64,000 nt of DNA from Halomonas cupida (GCF_900142755.1 NZ_FRCA01000002.1:334823-398822), one strand, 5' to 3'. Shown: positions 9,300-17,629, counted from the stretch's first letter. Notes: generated by a model from the letters alone, not told the origin. A program made the numbers and translations.

Positions 9300-10826
9300 A
9301 TGACCGGAAGTATTCTGATCATTGCCGCGTTCATGATCATCCCACTGATCGTTGGGCTGGTCTCGTCACGTCAGCTCCAGGACACCAGCGAGGATTTCTT
9401 CGTCCAGGGCAGAGCCATGGGCAGTGTCGCCGTATTCTTCACCGTCGCTGCCACCTGGTGGAGCGCCTTTGCCTTCCTCGGCTCCAACGCCACCTTCTAC
9501 ACCAGCGGTCCGGTATACCTGACCGCACTGGCCTGGAACCTGCTGTTCGGCTTCATGTATTACTGGATCGGCAAGCGTGTCTGGTATCTGGGGAAGCGTT
9601 TCAACTATCTGACCCCGTCCGACCTGCTGGGCGACTTCTACAATAGCGAAGCCCTGCGCGTCCTCGTTGCCGTCATCACCCTGGTGTTCACTGTTCCCTA
9701 CCTGCAGATCCAGCTCACCGGCGGAGCCTATCTGATCGAGGTGGCCTCAGGAGGCGTCGTCCCCTTCTGGCTCGCCGCCCTGCTGTTCTACTTCATCATC
9801 ATCGTCTATGTCTGGGTCGGAGGGATCCGTGCCATCGCCTGGACCGACGTGATCTACGGTGCACTACTGTTCTTCGGCATGATGTTCGCGGGCTACTACA
9901 TTTCCGGCCAGGTGGGTGGGCCTGTCGAGTTGTTCGCCAGACTATCTGCGTCCTCTCCGGAACACCTGACCATGCCCGGCCCCAACGGCAACATGGGTTA
10001 CGGCATGTGGTTCTCGCTGTTCATGATCGTGGCCATTGGCGCCTTCATGGGCCCGCAGATCTGGCTCCGCATGTACTCGGTCAAGAGTGGTCGGCTGTTC
10101 AACCTGATGCCATTCCTGCTGGGTCTGGCCGCCTTTGCCTACTTCGGTTCAGTACTGACCGGCTACACCGGTGTACTGCTGGAACCAGGACTGGAGAATG
10201 CCGATCAGGTACTTCCCGTCATGTTGATGAACTACGCCCCTTACCTGCTGGCATCGCTGATCATGGCAGCCGGCGCTGCCGCAGCCATGTCCACGGCTAA
10301 CTCCCAGATTCACGCTGTCTCGACGGTGGTGACCATGGATATCTACCAGCGTTACGTGAATCGCAATGCCAGTCAGTCACGCATCGTCTTCATCGGGCGA
10401 CTGTCACTGGTCGGCTTCTCGCTGGCAGCCTACATCATGGCGCTCACGGTGCCGGGTCTACTGGTCACCATCGGTATCGCCGCTCTGGCAGGTACGGCAC
10501 AACTGATCGTCCCGACCATCGGTGCCATTACCTGGCGCCGTGCTCATCCCATGGCGGCCTTCTGGGGATTGGTCGCTGGTGTCAGCTGTGTGCTGTGGCT
10601 GACCTACGGTGCCGATATCAGCAACCCACTGGGTCTGCATGCCGGTATCTGGGGGCTGATCATCAACACCACACTCTTCGTTGTACTGAGTCTGGCACTG
10701 GAACGGCGTGACCATGATGTGGTGGAGCGCTTCGATCAGGCGCGCCAGGACTATGTCGCGGAGTACCATCCAGAACAATGCGATGGTCGGCAGACCGTGG
10801 TCGGTGATGCCAATCAAGCACGTTGA
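9300..10826 (+). CDS. Sodium:solute symporter (SSS family), DUF3311-associated
   Basis: A 508-aa inner-membrane permease with 12-13 hydrophobic segments. Near the N terminus DFFVQGRAMGSVAVF and FFTVAATWWSAFAFLGSNA match the SSS Na+-binding signature. ATG at 9300 follows GGAGAG. It is the second gene of a two-gene operon after the DUF3311 protein. Its stop (10824-10826) is followed 2 nt later by a full copy of the 171-bp repeat, whose first hairpins could end the transcript. It differs from the SSS protein at 6607-8001. Substrate unknown; the next genes hydrolyse carbamoyl and amide bonds, so a nitrogenous compound is possible. Confidence 0.85.
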   Translation: MTGSILIIAAFMIIPLIVGLVSSRQLQDTSEDFFVQGRAMGSVAVFFTVAATWWSAFAFLGSNATFYTSGPVYLTALAWNLLFGFMYYWIGKRVWYLGKRFNYLTPSDLLGDFYNSEALRVLVAVITLVFTVPYLQIQLTGGAYLIEVASGGVVPFWLAALLFYFIIIVYVWVGGIRAIAWTDVIYGALLFFGMMFAGYYISGQVGGPVELFARLSASSPEHLTMPGPNGNMGYGMWFSLFMIVAIGAFMGPQIWLRMYSVKSGRLFNLMPFLLGLAAFAYFGSVLTGYTGVLLEPGLENADQVLPVMLMNYAPYLLASLIMAAGAAAAMSTANSQIHAVSTVVTMDIYQRYVNRNASQSRIVFIGRLSLVGFSLAAYIMALTVPGLLVTIGIAALAGTAQLIVPTIGAITWRRAHPMAAFWGLVAGVSCVLWLTYGADISNPLGLHAGIWGLIINTTLFVVLSLALERRDHDVVERFDQARQDYVAEYHPEQCDGRQTVVGDANQAR

Positions 10827-10828
10827 TT

Positions 10829-10999
10829 ATTAACCCGGCATGCTTTCATGTTGGGTTAATGGCGGCACAGGGACGTGCCGCCGTCGGCCATCAGGCCGAC
10901 GCGAGACCGCACCACACCAGCAGATCCGTGCATCTGCGCCAGTGTGGTGCGGACGACAATCAAATCGATCCGGATGAGCTATTTGATTGCCATGTTAAT
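10829..10999 (+). repeat. 171-bp structured repeat, full copy A
   Basis: Bounded by ATTAAC (10829) and GTTAAT (10994-10999), a perfect 6-bp terminal inverted repeat. Inside are five successive stem-loops: 10829-10860 (ATTAACCC/GGGTTAAT), 10861-10882 (GGCGGCAC/GTGCCGCC), 10883-10900 (GTCGGCC/GGCCGAC), 10907-10952 (CCGCACCACAC/GTGTGGTGCGG), 10957-10989 (CAATCAAAT/ATTTGATTG). Full copies recur inverted at 14848-15018 and 53353-53522, with a partial copy at 5316-5374. No protein is encoded. It behaves like an ERIC- or MITE-type intergenic repeat; I do not recognise a named family. Confidence 0.9.
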
Positions 11000-11047
11000 G
11001 GATACTCGGGGCCCGGCATGCCGCGGCCTCTTCTCAAGGAGCTGAAC

Positions 11048-11866
11048 ATGGTCCAGACGCCTTCACCACGGCGCCGCCAGAAACTCGCTGAATTGATCAG
11101 CGATGACATCAAGCGTTGGATCGCCACCGAGGGCATGGTGGAAGGTGATCGTCTGCCCAACGAACGCACCCTGATGGAGTTGTACGGCTGCGCCAAGGGC
11201 ACCGTTCGTGAAGCACTGAAGATTCTCGAAGTCGAAGGGCTCATTACCCTCAAGACAGGCCCAGGCGGGGGCGCCGTTCTGCACACACCGAGTATGGAGC
11301 CCGCCAGCCGCATGCTGAGGAACTTCCTCCACTTCCAGTCTCTCGACGGCCATCAGGTGTACCAGCTCCGCCGTCTGCTTGAGGTCGAAATGGCAGTGTC
11401 CGTGGTCGGGCGTCTTGGCGAGGATGACTTTGCCAGCCTGGAAGCCAACATGGAGAGCTGTGAATGCGCTCAGCCGCATGAAGAAGATCACCGGCGGCAG
11501 CGGTTCCTCGAGCTCGAGTTCCACAATTGTCTGGCTCGAGCCTGCCCCAACCCTCTGCTGGCGTTCATGTGCCGTTTTCTCAACGACATGTTGCGAGACC
11601 TGGTGGTCGTCAAGAAAGCGTACATACCGGAACGCAAACAGTTCGATGAGGCCAACCACCGCTATCACCGTGACCTGGTAGCAGCCTTTCGTGCCGAGGA
11701 TTCCGAGCGCGTGCGTACCCTGATGTCAGAACACATGTGTGACGCGGAAGGACACATGTCAGCGCTGGAAGCCGAGATGGCCGGCCAGATGTTGATTGCA
11801 CCGGAGAGTCTATCTCAGGGTTCAGATGCCTCCCCACTGACGCAGATGGCCCAGCAGCTCCGCTAG
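11048..11866 (+). CDS. GntR-family regulator with FCD-type effector domain
   Basis: A 272-aa transcription factor. Residues ~10-75 form a winged helix (DDIKRWIATEGMVEGDRLPNE split as DDIKRWIATE and GDRLPNERTLMELYGCAKG, then TVREALKILEVEGLITLK). The C-terminal ~150 residues are all-helical with His/Asp ligands expected of FCD domains (ELEFHNCLARA, HRYHRDLVAAF, MSEHM). The start at 11048 has AAGGAG 6 nt upstream; the frame is open further up but those codons fall inside repeat copy A. It directly precedes the carbamoylase/amidase genes and probably senses their substrate or product. Confidence 0.85.
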   Translation: MVQTPSPRRRQKLAELISDDIKRWIATEGMVEGDRLPNERTLMELYGCAKGTVREALKILEVEGLITLKTGPGGGAVLHTPSMEPASRMLRNFLHFQSLDGHQVYQLRRLLEVEMAVSVVGRLGEDDFASLEANMESCECAQPHEEDHRRQRFLELEFHNCLARACPNPLLAFMCRFLNDMLRDLVVVKKAYIPERKQFDEANHRYHRDLVAAFRAEDSERVRTLMSEHMCDAEGHMSALEAEMAGQMLIAPESLSQGSDASPLTQMAQQLR

Positions 11867-11935
11867 CGCCGACAACAACAACGACATCACCCGGTACCAC
11901 GACGGAGAACCGTCAGCCGGGTGGTCTCCTGACTG

Positions 11936-11996
11936 CCAACAAACATTTCCACCAACATTTCCACCAACATTCCAATCAACACTCCAATCAACAACA
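11936..11996. repeat. Short direct repeats upstream of the carbamoylase gene
   Basis: CATTTCCACCAA-like units (three, the last diverged) followed by two CAATCAACA-like units fill the 150-bp gap between the GntR and M20 hydrolase genes. No protein or hairpin is evident. They look like slippage products and make the leader purine-poor. Confidence 0.5.
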
Positions 11997-12020
11997 ACCT
12001 GAACCTGCGAGGCCCCACCG

Positions 12021-13310
12021 ATGACGACGACTTCGACCTCCGATGTACAGACTACCGGGACCCGAGCGCGGTCCACCGACAGTGACCGCCTCTGGCAGTC
12101 GCTGATGGAGTTGGCCCGCCTCGGCGCCACTGCCAAAGGTGGCGTCAACCGACAGGCGCTGACCGAGCTCGACCGTCAGGCGCGTGACCTGTTCATTGAA
12201 TGGTGCCGCGCAGAAGGCTGCAGCATTCGAGTGGACTCCATCGGCAACATCCTCGCCCGTCGCCCCGGCACCAACCCTGACGCCCCTGTCGTCATGACCG
12301 GCAGTCATCTCGATACCCAGCCGACCGGCGGCAAGTTTGACGGCTGTTACGGTGTAATGGCCGGTCTGGAAGTCATACGCACGCTGAACCAACACGCCAT
12401 CCAGACCGAGTCACCGATCGAAGTGGTCGCCTGGACCAATGAGGAAGGCTGCCGCTTTGCTCCCTGCATGATGGGCTCCGGCGTCTTCACCGGACAGCTT
12501 GCCGAGCACGAGATGCTGCGCCAGACCGATACCGATGGCGTAACGGTGGCCGATGCGCTGGACGCCATCGGCTATCGTGGCAGCGATGTCATCGAGCGTG
12601 AGGGCATCAAGGCCTACTTCGAGTGCCATATCGAGCAGGGGCCGATCCTCGAGGATCAACACACTACCATCGGCGTCGTGGTGGGTGCGCTGGGGCAGAA
12701 GTGGTTCGATCTGACATTGACGGGCCAGGAGTCTCACGCCGGCCCGACTCCGATGTCGTTGCGCCGGGACGCCATGCTTGGTGCCGCCGAGGTGACTCAG
12801 GCCATCAACGCCATCGCCCTTCGCCATCAACCCCATGGCCGCGGCACAGTGGGCATGCTTCAGTTGCACCCCGGATCACGCAACGTGATTCCCGGTCAGG
12901 TGAAGATGACCATCGATCTGCGGCACTTCGAGCCGCAAATCCTGGCGCAGATGAGCGATGAATTGCAGCAGACAGTGGAAGACAGTTGCCAACGTCACGG
13001 CCTGACGGCGGAGCTCACTCCAGCGGCGGACTTCGCTCCCGAGCACTTTGCCGAAAGCTGTGTCAGCTCGGTACGTAACGCCGCCGAGCGCCTCGGCGCA
13101 TCTCATCTCGATATTGTCAGTGGCGCCGGTCACGATGCGATCTTCATGGGGCGAATCGCCCCTGCGGCAATGATCTTCGTGCCTTGCGAGAACGGCATCA
13201 GCCACAATGAGAGCGAGAATGCCGAGCCGGAACACCTCCATGTAGGCTGCAATGTGCTGCTGCATGCCATGCTGGAACAGGCAGGCATCGTTGATGATGG
13301 GGAGGAATGA
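12021..13310 (+). CDS. M20-family N-carbamoyl-L-amino-acid hydrolase / ureidopropionase-like amidohydrolase
   Basis: A 429-aa zinc-dependent hydrolase of the HyuC/allantoate amidohydrolase branch, expected to release CO2 and NH3 from N-carbamoyl amino acids or ureido acids in the cytoplasm. Metal-site motifs: GSHLDTQPTGGKFDG (His and Asp), TNEEGCRF (Glu pair), CHIEQGP (His) and ENGISHNESE (last His). ESHAGPTPM marks the dimerisation/lid domain. The ~35-residue N-terminal extension is Thr/Ser-rich and probably disordered. Its 3' end overlaps the amidase start by 4 nt, so translation is coupled. With the amidase it makes a plausible hydantoin- or ureide-degrading pair; the exact substrate is not determinable. 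Confidence 0.85.
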   Translation: MTTTSTSDVQTTGTRARSTDSDRLWQSLMELARLGATAKGGVNRQALTELDRQARDLFIEWCRAEGCSIRVDSIGNILARRPGTNPDAPVVMTGSHLDTQPTGGKFDGCYGVMAGLEVIRTLNQHAIQTESPIEVVAWTNEEGCRFAPCMMGSGVFTGQLAEHEMLRQTDTDGVTVADALDAIGYRGSDVIEREGIKAYFECHIEQGPILEDQHTTIGVVVGALGQKWFDLTLTGQESHAGPTPMSLRRDAMLGAAEVTQAINAIALRHQPHGRGTVGMLQLHPGSRNVIPGQVKMTIDLRHFEPQILAQMSDELQQTVEDSCQRHGLTAELTPAADFAPEHFAESCVSSVRNAAERLGASHLDIVSGAGHDAIFMGRIAPAAMIFVPCENGISHNESENAEPEHLHVGCNVLLHAMLEQAGIVDDGEE

Positions 13311-14725
13311 TGATGCCAGAGTCTGCCGCCACTGATCTCAAGGATGTGACTGCCTGCGAGGCACTGGAGTTGTTTCGGAGTGGCGCCTTGTCCCCGGTCG
13401 AACTGACCCGGGACTGCCTGCAGCGTATCGAACGCGACAACCCACGGGTCAATGCCTTTGCCCACCTCGCACCGGATACCGCCATGCAGGCGGCCAGAGC
13501 ATCCGAGGCACGCTGGCAGGCGGGACGCCCCTGCGGACCGCTGGATGGCATCCCCACCACCATCAAGGATCTGACCCTGACCGCAGGAATGCCGACACGC
13601 AAGGGCTCGGCAACGACCTCCGACAAGGGGCCATGGGATCAGGATGCGCCGGTCAGCCAGCACCTCAAGGTTGCCGGAGCCGTCATCCTGGGCAAGACCA
13701 CCTCGCCGGAGTTCGGCTGGAAAGGAGTCACCGACAACCCCCTCCACGGCATCACTCGAAACCCCTGGGATACGCGGCTGACACCGGGAGGATCCTCGGG
13801 GGGAGCCGGAGCAACAGCGGCCTTGAATCTGGGACTGCTGCACCAGGGCAGCGACGCCGGAGGTTCGATACGCATCCCCTGCAGCTTCACCGGCACATTC
13901 GGCATCAAGCCCACCTTCGGCTGGGTGCCGCAATGGCCATCCAGCGCCATGTCGACACTCTCCCACCTGGGGCCGATGACACGCACCGCCAGGGACAGCG
14001 CGCTGATGATGAGCGTACTCGCGCAACCCGATAGTCGCGATGGCTACCTGGGCAACCCTCGCAGTGTGGACTGGCTGGCCCCGGCGCCGGAGTCGCTGGA
14101 AGGTTGGCGCATCGCCTATAGCCCCACTCTGGGTTATGTGGATGTCGCACCCGATATCGCCGCGCGCATCGAGGAAACCATTCGCCTGGTCACGGAACTG
14201 GGCGCAGTGGTCGAGGAAGTGGACCCCGGCTTCGATGATCCCCTCGAGACCTTCAATACCTTATGGTTTGCGGGAGCCGTTCAGGTGCTGGAAGATCTTG
14301 ATGATCAGCAGGTGGAACAGCTGGACCCCGGGTTTCTCGACATCGCACAGCGCGGCCAGAATATCTCCCTGTCTCGTTACCTCGCGGCGCGGCGTGAGCG
14401 GGAACAGCTGGTCGCCCGGATGCAGGCCTTCCATGAGCGCTATGATCTGTTGATCACCCCAACCCTACCCATCGCTCCCTTCGCCGCCGGCCACAATGTT
14501 CCACCGGGAGGCCCCTGGCGAGACTGGATGGACTGGACGCCATTCAGCTACCCCTTCAACCTCACCCAGCAACCGGCGGCTTCAGTGCCTTGTGGACTGG
14601 ACGACCATGGGCTTCCGGTCGGCCTGCATCTGGTCGGCCCGCGTTACGAGGACATGCGAGTATTGCATGCTGCCATGCTGCTGGAGCAGCGCCTGCCTCG
14701 CCTCACTCCTCCAGCCCTGACGTAG
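13307..14725 (+). CDS. Amidase-signature (AS) family amidase
   Basis: A 472-aa hydrolase with the complete Ser-cisSer-Lys triad: Lys in GIPTTIKDLTL, cis-Ser in TPGGSSGGAGA, nucleophile Ser in GSDAGGSIRIP. Three ATGs in a row begin at 13307, 13310 and 13313; GGAGG at 13301-13305 fits the third best. It overlaps the M20 hydrolase gene (ATGA). AS amidases cleave a wide range of amides, and related carbamoylase-amidase pairs occur in urea and ureide metabolism. It has no signal peptide, so it acts in the cytoplasm. The pair is bracketed by repeat copies A and B. Confidence 0.85.
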   Translation: MMMPESAATDLKDVTACEALELFRSGALSPVELTRDCLQRIERDNPRVNAFAHLAPDTAMQAARASEARWQAGRPCGPLDGIPTTIKDLTLTAGMPTRKGSATTSDKGPWDQDAPVSQHLKVAGAVILGKTTSPEFGWKGVTDNPLHGITRNPWDTRLTPGGSSGGAGATAALNLGLLHQGSDAGGSIRIPCSFTGTFGIKPTFGWVPQWPSSAMSTLSHLGPMTRTARDSALMMSVLAQPDSRDGYLGNPRSVDWLAPAPESLEGWRIAYSPTLGYVDVAPDIAARIEETIRLVTELGAVVEEVDPGFDDPLETFNTLWFAGAVQVLEDLDDQQVEQLDPGFLDIAQRGQNISLSRYLAARREREQLVARMQAFHERYDLLITPTLPIAPFAAGHNVPPGGPWRDWMDWTPFSYPFNLTQQPAASVPCGLDDHGLPVGLHLVGPRYEDMRVLHAAMLLEQRLPRLTPPALT

Positions 14726-14766
14726 CCCGGGAAACCGTTGGGTGCAGCAGGGAACAACGGATCGAA

Positions 14767-14829
14767 ATGGGCAGTTGAGGCCAACGAGAACCGGCCTCAT
14801 GGCGTGAAACTCTCACCTCAACTGCCCAT
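14767..14829 (+). other. Nested, mutually exclusive hairpins after the amidase gene
   Basis: A 14-bp perfect inverted repeat (ATGGGCAGTTGAGG at 14767-14780 with CCTCAACTGCCCAT at 14816-14829) encloses a shorter stem (TGAGGCC 14776-14782 with GGCCTCA 14793-14799). The two stems share bases, so they cannot form together. It sits 42 nt after the amidase stop and 18 nt before repeat copy B. It may be a terminator or a conformational switch; no poly-T follows. Confidence 0.5.
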
Positions 14830-14847
14830 GGAGATGAGGAAATCACT

Positions 14848-15018
14848 ATTAACATGGCAATCAAATAGCTCATCCTGATCGATTTGATTCTCGTCCGCAC
14901 CACACTGGCGAAGATACGCGGATCGGCTGGTGTGGTGCGGTCTCGCGTCGGCCACATGGCCGACGGCGGCACGTCCCTGTGCCGCCATCAACCCAACATG
15001 AATGCATGCCGGGTTAAT
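14848..15018 (-). repeat. 171-bp structured repeat, full copy B
   Basis: Inverted relative to copy A, with the same ATTAAC/GTTAAT ends and the same five stem-loops. Differences from A preserve pairing in stem 1 (a base pair becomes a G/T wobble) and fall in the loop of stem 3, which suggests the folded form matters. With copy A it encloses the GntR/M20 hydrolase/amidase block. Confidence 0.9.
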
Positions 15019-15115
15019 AATTGATTTAAAAAAGAAATCGGCAAATAACTGCTGAGGTACACACCCAGTCCAGGTTCACAGACTGGCTTGTCTTGATATC
15101 GCTCAGGCTCTATGT

Positions 15116-15130
15116 TGTTAACAGTTAACA
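15116..15130. promoter_or_regulatory. 15-bp palindromic operator upstream of the GntR gene
   Basis: TGTTAACAGTTAACA, a perfect palindrome, ends 16 nt before the GntR start. The identical 15 bp recurs at 16056-16070 before tctC. This is a strong candidate for the binding site of the GntR protein, giving autoregulation plus control of the TTT operon. Confidence 0.7.
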
Positions 15131-15146
15131 ATTATGGAACTACGCG

Positions 15147-15830
15147 ATGAGAAAGGAACCTGGATCTGTCAGCGCTCTCGAGCGCATCGGTCAGCGACGC
15201 TCCAATACGCTGACATCCATTGCCAAGGAAGCCATCGAAGAGATGATCATCACTGGCGAACTCAGTGCCGGCGATCGAATCAACGAGAGCGCACTCGCCA
15301 CTCGCTTCAACATCAGTCGTGGCCCGATCAGGGAGGCCTGTCGCAGTCTCGAGCATGCCGGGCTGGTGCGCAATGTAACAAACCAGGGAGCCTATGTCCG
15401 CGAGATGAAACTGGACGAAGCTCGTGAGCTTTATGAGGTTCGCCGAGCGCTGACTGCATTGGTTGGACAACTGCTGGTGGAACGAGCCTCTGATGAACTG
15501 CTTGATGAGCTGGAACAGCTTGTCGACCAGATGAGCAAGGCCGCGGATGAAGATGACCTGGACAGCTACTACAGCCTCAACCTGGAATTCCACGACACCA
15601 TGATGGCGGGTGCCGGCAACGCCTCTCTGGCGCGCTACTACGACGACATCGTCAAGCAGCTGCACCTGTTTCGCCGTCGCGGCCTGGTCCAGCGCGGCAA
15701 TCTGCATGCTTCCAACGCCGAGCACCGCCATATCGTGGAAGCCCTGCTCCAGCGTGATGCCACAGCTGCATCGGAGCGCTTGAGCGATCATGTCATGGCA
15801 GGCTGGCAGCGTATGGTCGAGGCAAGCTGA
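15147..15830 (+). CDS. GntR-family regulator (FCD subfamily) of the adjacent TTT operon
   Basis: A 227-aa regulator. The winged helix covers about residues 20-85 (IAKEAIEEMIITGELSAGDR split as AIEEMIITGELSAGDRINES; then RFNISRGPIREACRSLEHAG). The FCD domain follows, with likely metal ligands in NLEFHDTMM, EHRHIVEALL and LSDHVMAGW. ATG at 15147 is preceded only by a weak GGAA. A perfect 15-bp palindrome lies just upstream and an identical one before tctC at 16119, so it most likely controls itself and the tctCBA-SDR-abrB-mmgE operon, with a carboxylate as inducer. Confidence 0.85.
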   Translation: MRKEPGSVSALERIGQRRSNTLTSIAKEAIEEMIITGELSAGDRINESALATRFNISRGPIREACRSLEHAGLVRNVTNQGAYVREMKLDEARELYEVRRALTALVGQLLVERASDELLDELEQLVDQMSKAADEDDLDSYYSLNLEFHDTMMAGAGNASLARYYDDIVKQLHLFRRRGLVQRGNLHASNAEHRHIVEALLQRDATAASERLSDHVMAGWQRMVEAS

Positions 15831-15846
15831 CCCGCACTCCGGCACG

Positions 15847-15880
15847 GGCGCCACATCCTCTGCGGCGCCTGTTCTCACTT
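15847..15880 (+). terminator. Probable terminator of the GntR gene
   Basis: GGCGCC at 15847-15852 pairs with GGCGCC at 15864-15869, followed by T-rich CTCACTTTTTCTC. It lies 17 nt after the stop codon. The stem is short, so confidence is moderate. Confidence 0.4.
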
Positions 15881-15910
15881 TTTCTCACTTTTCGCTATCG
15901 AAACGGTAGC

Positions 15911-15981
15911 CTGCCCCTGCCCCTGCCCCTGCCCCTGCCCCTGCCCCTGCCCCTGCCCCTGCCCCTGCCCCTGCCCCTGCC
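15911..15981. repeat. Hexanucleotide tandem repeat (CTGCCC)11
   Basis: Eleven perfect CTGCCC units from 15911 to 15976 plus a partial unit. It lies in the 288-bp gap between the GntR gene and tctC, 75 bp upstream of the second palindromic operator. Hexamer arrays change length by slippage and could alter promoter spacing. Confidence 0.95.
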
Positions 15982-16055
15982 TCCAGATCATGCCGTTACA
16001 ACTATTGTCTAGTAGGAATATACCGGCAGCTTCCTCTACCTTGCTTACTGTCAAC

Positions 16056-16070
16056 TGTTAACAGTTAACA
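16056..16070. promoter_or_regulatory. 15-bp palindromic operator of the tctC operon
   Basis: TGTTAACAGTTAACA, identical to the site at 15116-15130, lies 49 nt before the tctC start. Its placement fits a GntR repressor site overlapping the promoter. Confidence 0.7.
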
Positions 16071-16118
16071 AAACATATCGACTGCCTCTACCAACAACTC
16101 CAGCAAGAGAGGTCTTCC

Positions 16119-17084
16119 ATGCGTCTCCCGATGAAGCACGGCTATATCATCGCCAGTGTGACTACGGCGATCCTGAGTGTGAGTGCATCCACACTGGCCG
16201 CCGACTTTCCCTCCGAACCCATCGAGATAGCCGTGCACACCTCCCCGGGAGGAGGCACCGATACCACGGCCAGAATGGTGGCGCTGACCACCAAGGAACA
16301 GCTCGACAGCAATGTCTTCGTACAGAACCGCAAGGGTGGTGGTGGCTCCGTCGCCATGAGCTACCTGAGTGAACAGTCTGCTGATGGCTATACCGTCATG
16401 GCGGTGACGCCAACCCACCTGTTCACCATGATGCGCGGCAATGCACCGCTGAGCATCGATGACATCCAGGGCGTGGCGCGTGCCACCGACGACCCGATCA
16501 TCGTGATGGTACGTGGGGACAGCGATTACCAGACTCTCGACCAACTGGTCGAAGCCGGCCAGCAAGGCACCATCAAATGGGGTGGGACTCAAGTCGGCGG
16601 TGTCGATCACATTGCGGCCATGAGTTTCGCCGATGCCGCTGACATGACGGTCTCCTATGTGCCCTTCGACAGTGGTGCCGAGTTTGCCGCGGCGCTATCC
16701 CGAGGTGACATCGATGCAGCAGGGCTGAATATCTCCGAGACTCGGGATCAGATCGATGCAGGGGAGTTCCGCCCCCTGGCAGTCATGGCTGATGAGCGCA
16801 TGGGGGCCCTCCCTGATGTCCCCACCCTCGCCGAAAACGGCATGGATGTGTCGTTCTCCACGGTGCGCGGCTATGTGGTGCTGAAGGACACACCATCGGA
16901 CCGCCTCAAGATACTGGAGGAAGCCATGCTGGACGGCATGGCCAGCGATCGTTACCAGGAATATCTGCAGGGCATCGGGCTTGACGAGTCCAGCATCGCG
17001 GGTGCCGAAACCTGGGACCAGCAGCTCCACCGGATGTATGAAGCCGGTGAGAAGACCATGACCGAACTGGACCTTATGCAATAA
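16119..17084 (+). CDS. tctC: TTT-family solute receptor (TctC), system 1
   Basis: A 321-aa periplasmic receptor of a tripartite tricarboxylate transporter. A cleavable signal peptide spans about residues 1-28 (basic start, hydrophobic core, STLAA|DFP). Family motifs: FPSEPIEIAVHTSPGGGTDT near the mature N terminus, TPTHLF, and the C-terminal LPDVPTLAENGMDV. GAGAGG lies about 8 nt before the ATG at 16119. First gene of an operon continuing with tctB, tctA, an SDR-like gene, abrB-like and mmgE/prpD. It should capture a carboxylate; the ligand is unknown. A GC-rich hairpin lies between it and tctB. Confidence 0.85.
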   Translation: MRLPMKHGYIIASVTTAILSVSASTLAADFPSEPIEIAVHTSPGGGTDTTARMVALTTKEQLDSNVFVQNRKGGGGSVAMSYLSEQSADGYTVMAVTPTHLFTMMRGNAPLSIDDIQGVARATDDPIIVMVRGDSDYQTLDQLVEAGQQGTIKWGGTQVGGVDHIAAMSFADAADMTVSYVPFDSGAEFAAALSRGDIDAAGLNISETRDQIDAGEFRPLAVMADERMGALPDVPTLAENGMDVSFSTVRGYVVLKDTPSDRLKILEEAMLDGMASDRYQEYLQGIGLDESSIAGAETWDQQLHRMYEAGEKTMTELDLMQ

Positions 17085-17155
17085 CGCTTCCGTGGGCCGG
17101 CCCTGCCCGGGCTGGCCACTGTCCTCGTACCTCTATCTGTCCCGGAGACTATGGA

Positions 17156-17617
17156 ATGCCGAGTCGTTGGAAAGATCTCCTGCCCGGATTGTTGCTGTTG
17201 GCCATGGTCGCGGTGCTGTTCGCCGTCACCCTGCAATTCGACACCGTCCCTGCAGCCTTTGCTCAGGGAATGCAGTCATCTGCCATGCCCCAACTGATTC
17301 TACTGCTGATCGCCGCTCTGGCGTTGGTGATGATCTATCAGGGACATGCGCAAGGAGAAGAGGAAAAGCCCACCATGTCATGGCGCTTCTGGGCGACTTC
17401 GGCACTACTCCTGAGCGCGGTTTTCCTGTTCGAACGTCTGGGCATAACGCTGACGACAGCATTGACCTGCTTCGCTATTCCGCTGTTGTGGGGGGAACGA
17501 CGAATCACCAGGGTTGCCATCTATTCCATCGCCACTCCTGTCTGCATCTATCTGCTGTTTACTCATGTCCTGCAATTGCGGCTGCCTCAGGGTGTGCTGT
17601 CTCCCTGGCTGAGCTGA
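17156..17617 (+). CDS. tctB: TTT-family small permease subunit (TctB), system 1
   Basis: A 153-aa inner-membrane protein with four hydrophobic segments (about residues 9-28, 40-58, 75-93, 110-145), the usual TctB layout. It follows tctC and precedes tctA by 12 nt. TctB is poorly conserved in sequence, so the call rests on size, topology and its place between tctC and tctA. Confidence 0.8.
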   Translation: MPSRWKDLLPGLLLLAMVAVLFAVTLQFDTVPAAFAQGMQSSAMPQLILLLIAALALVMIYQGHAQGEEEKPTMSWRFWATSALLLSAVFLFERLGITLTTALTCFAIPLLWGERRITRVAIYSIATPVCIYLLFTHVLQLRLPQGVLSPWLS

Positions 17618-17629
17618 AGGAAAGTACTC

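Noticed and set aside
10829..10999. Integron attC site or CRISPR-like unit
   Set aside because: The ends do not fit the RYYYAAC/GTRRRRY-type core boxes, copies are far apart and not arrayed with cassettes, and there are no spacers between regular repeats.
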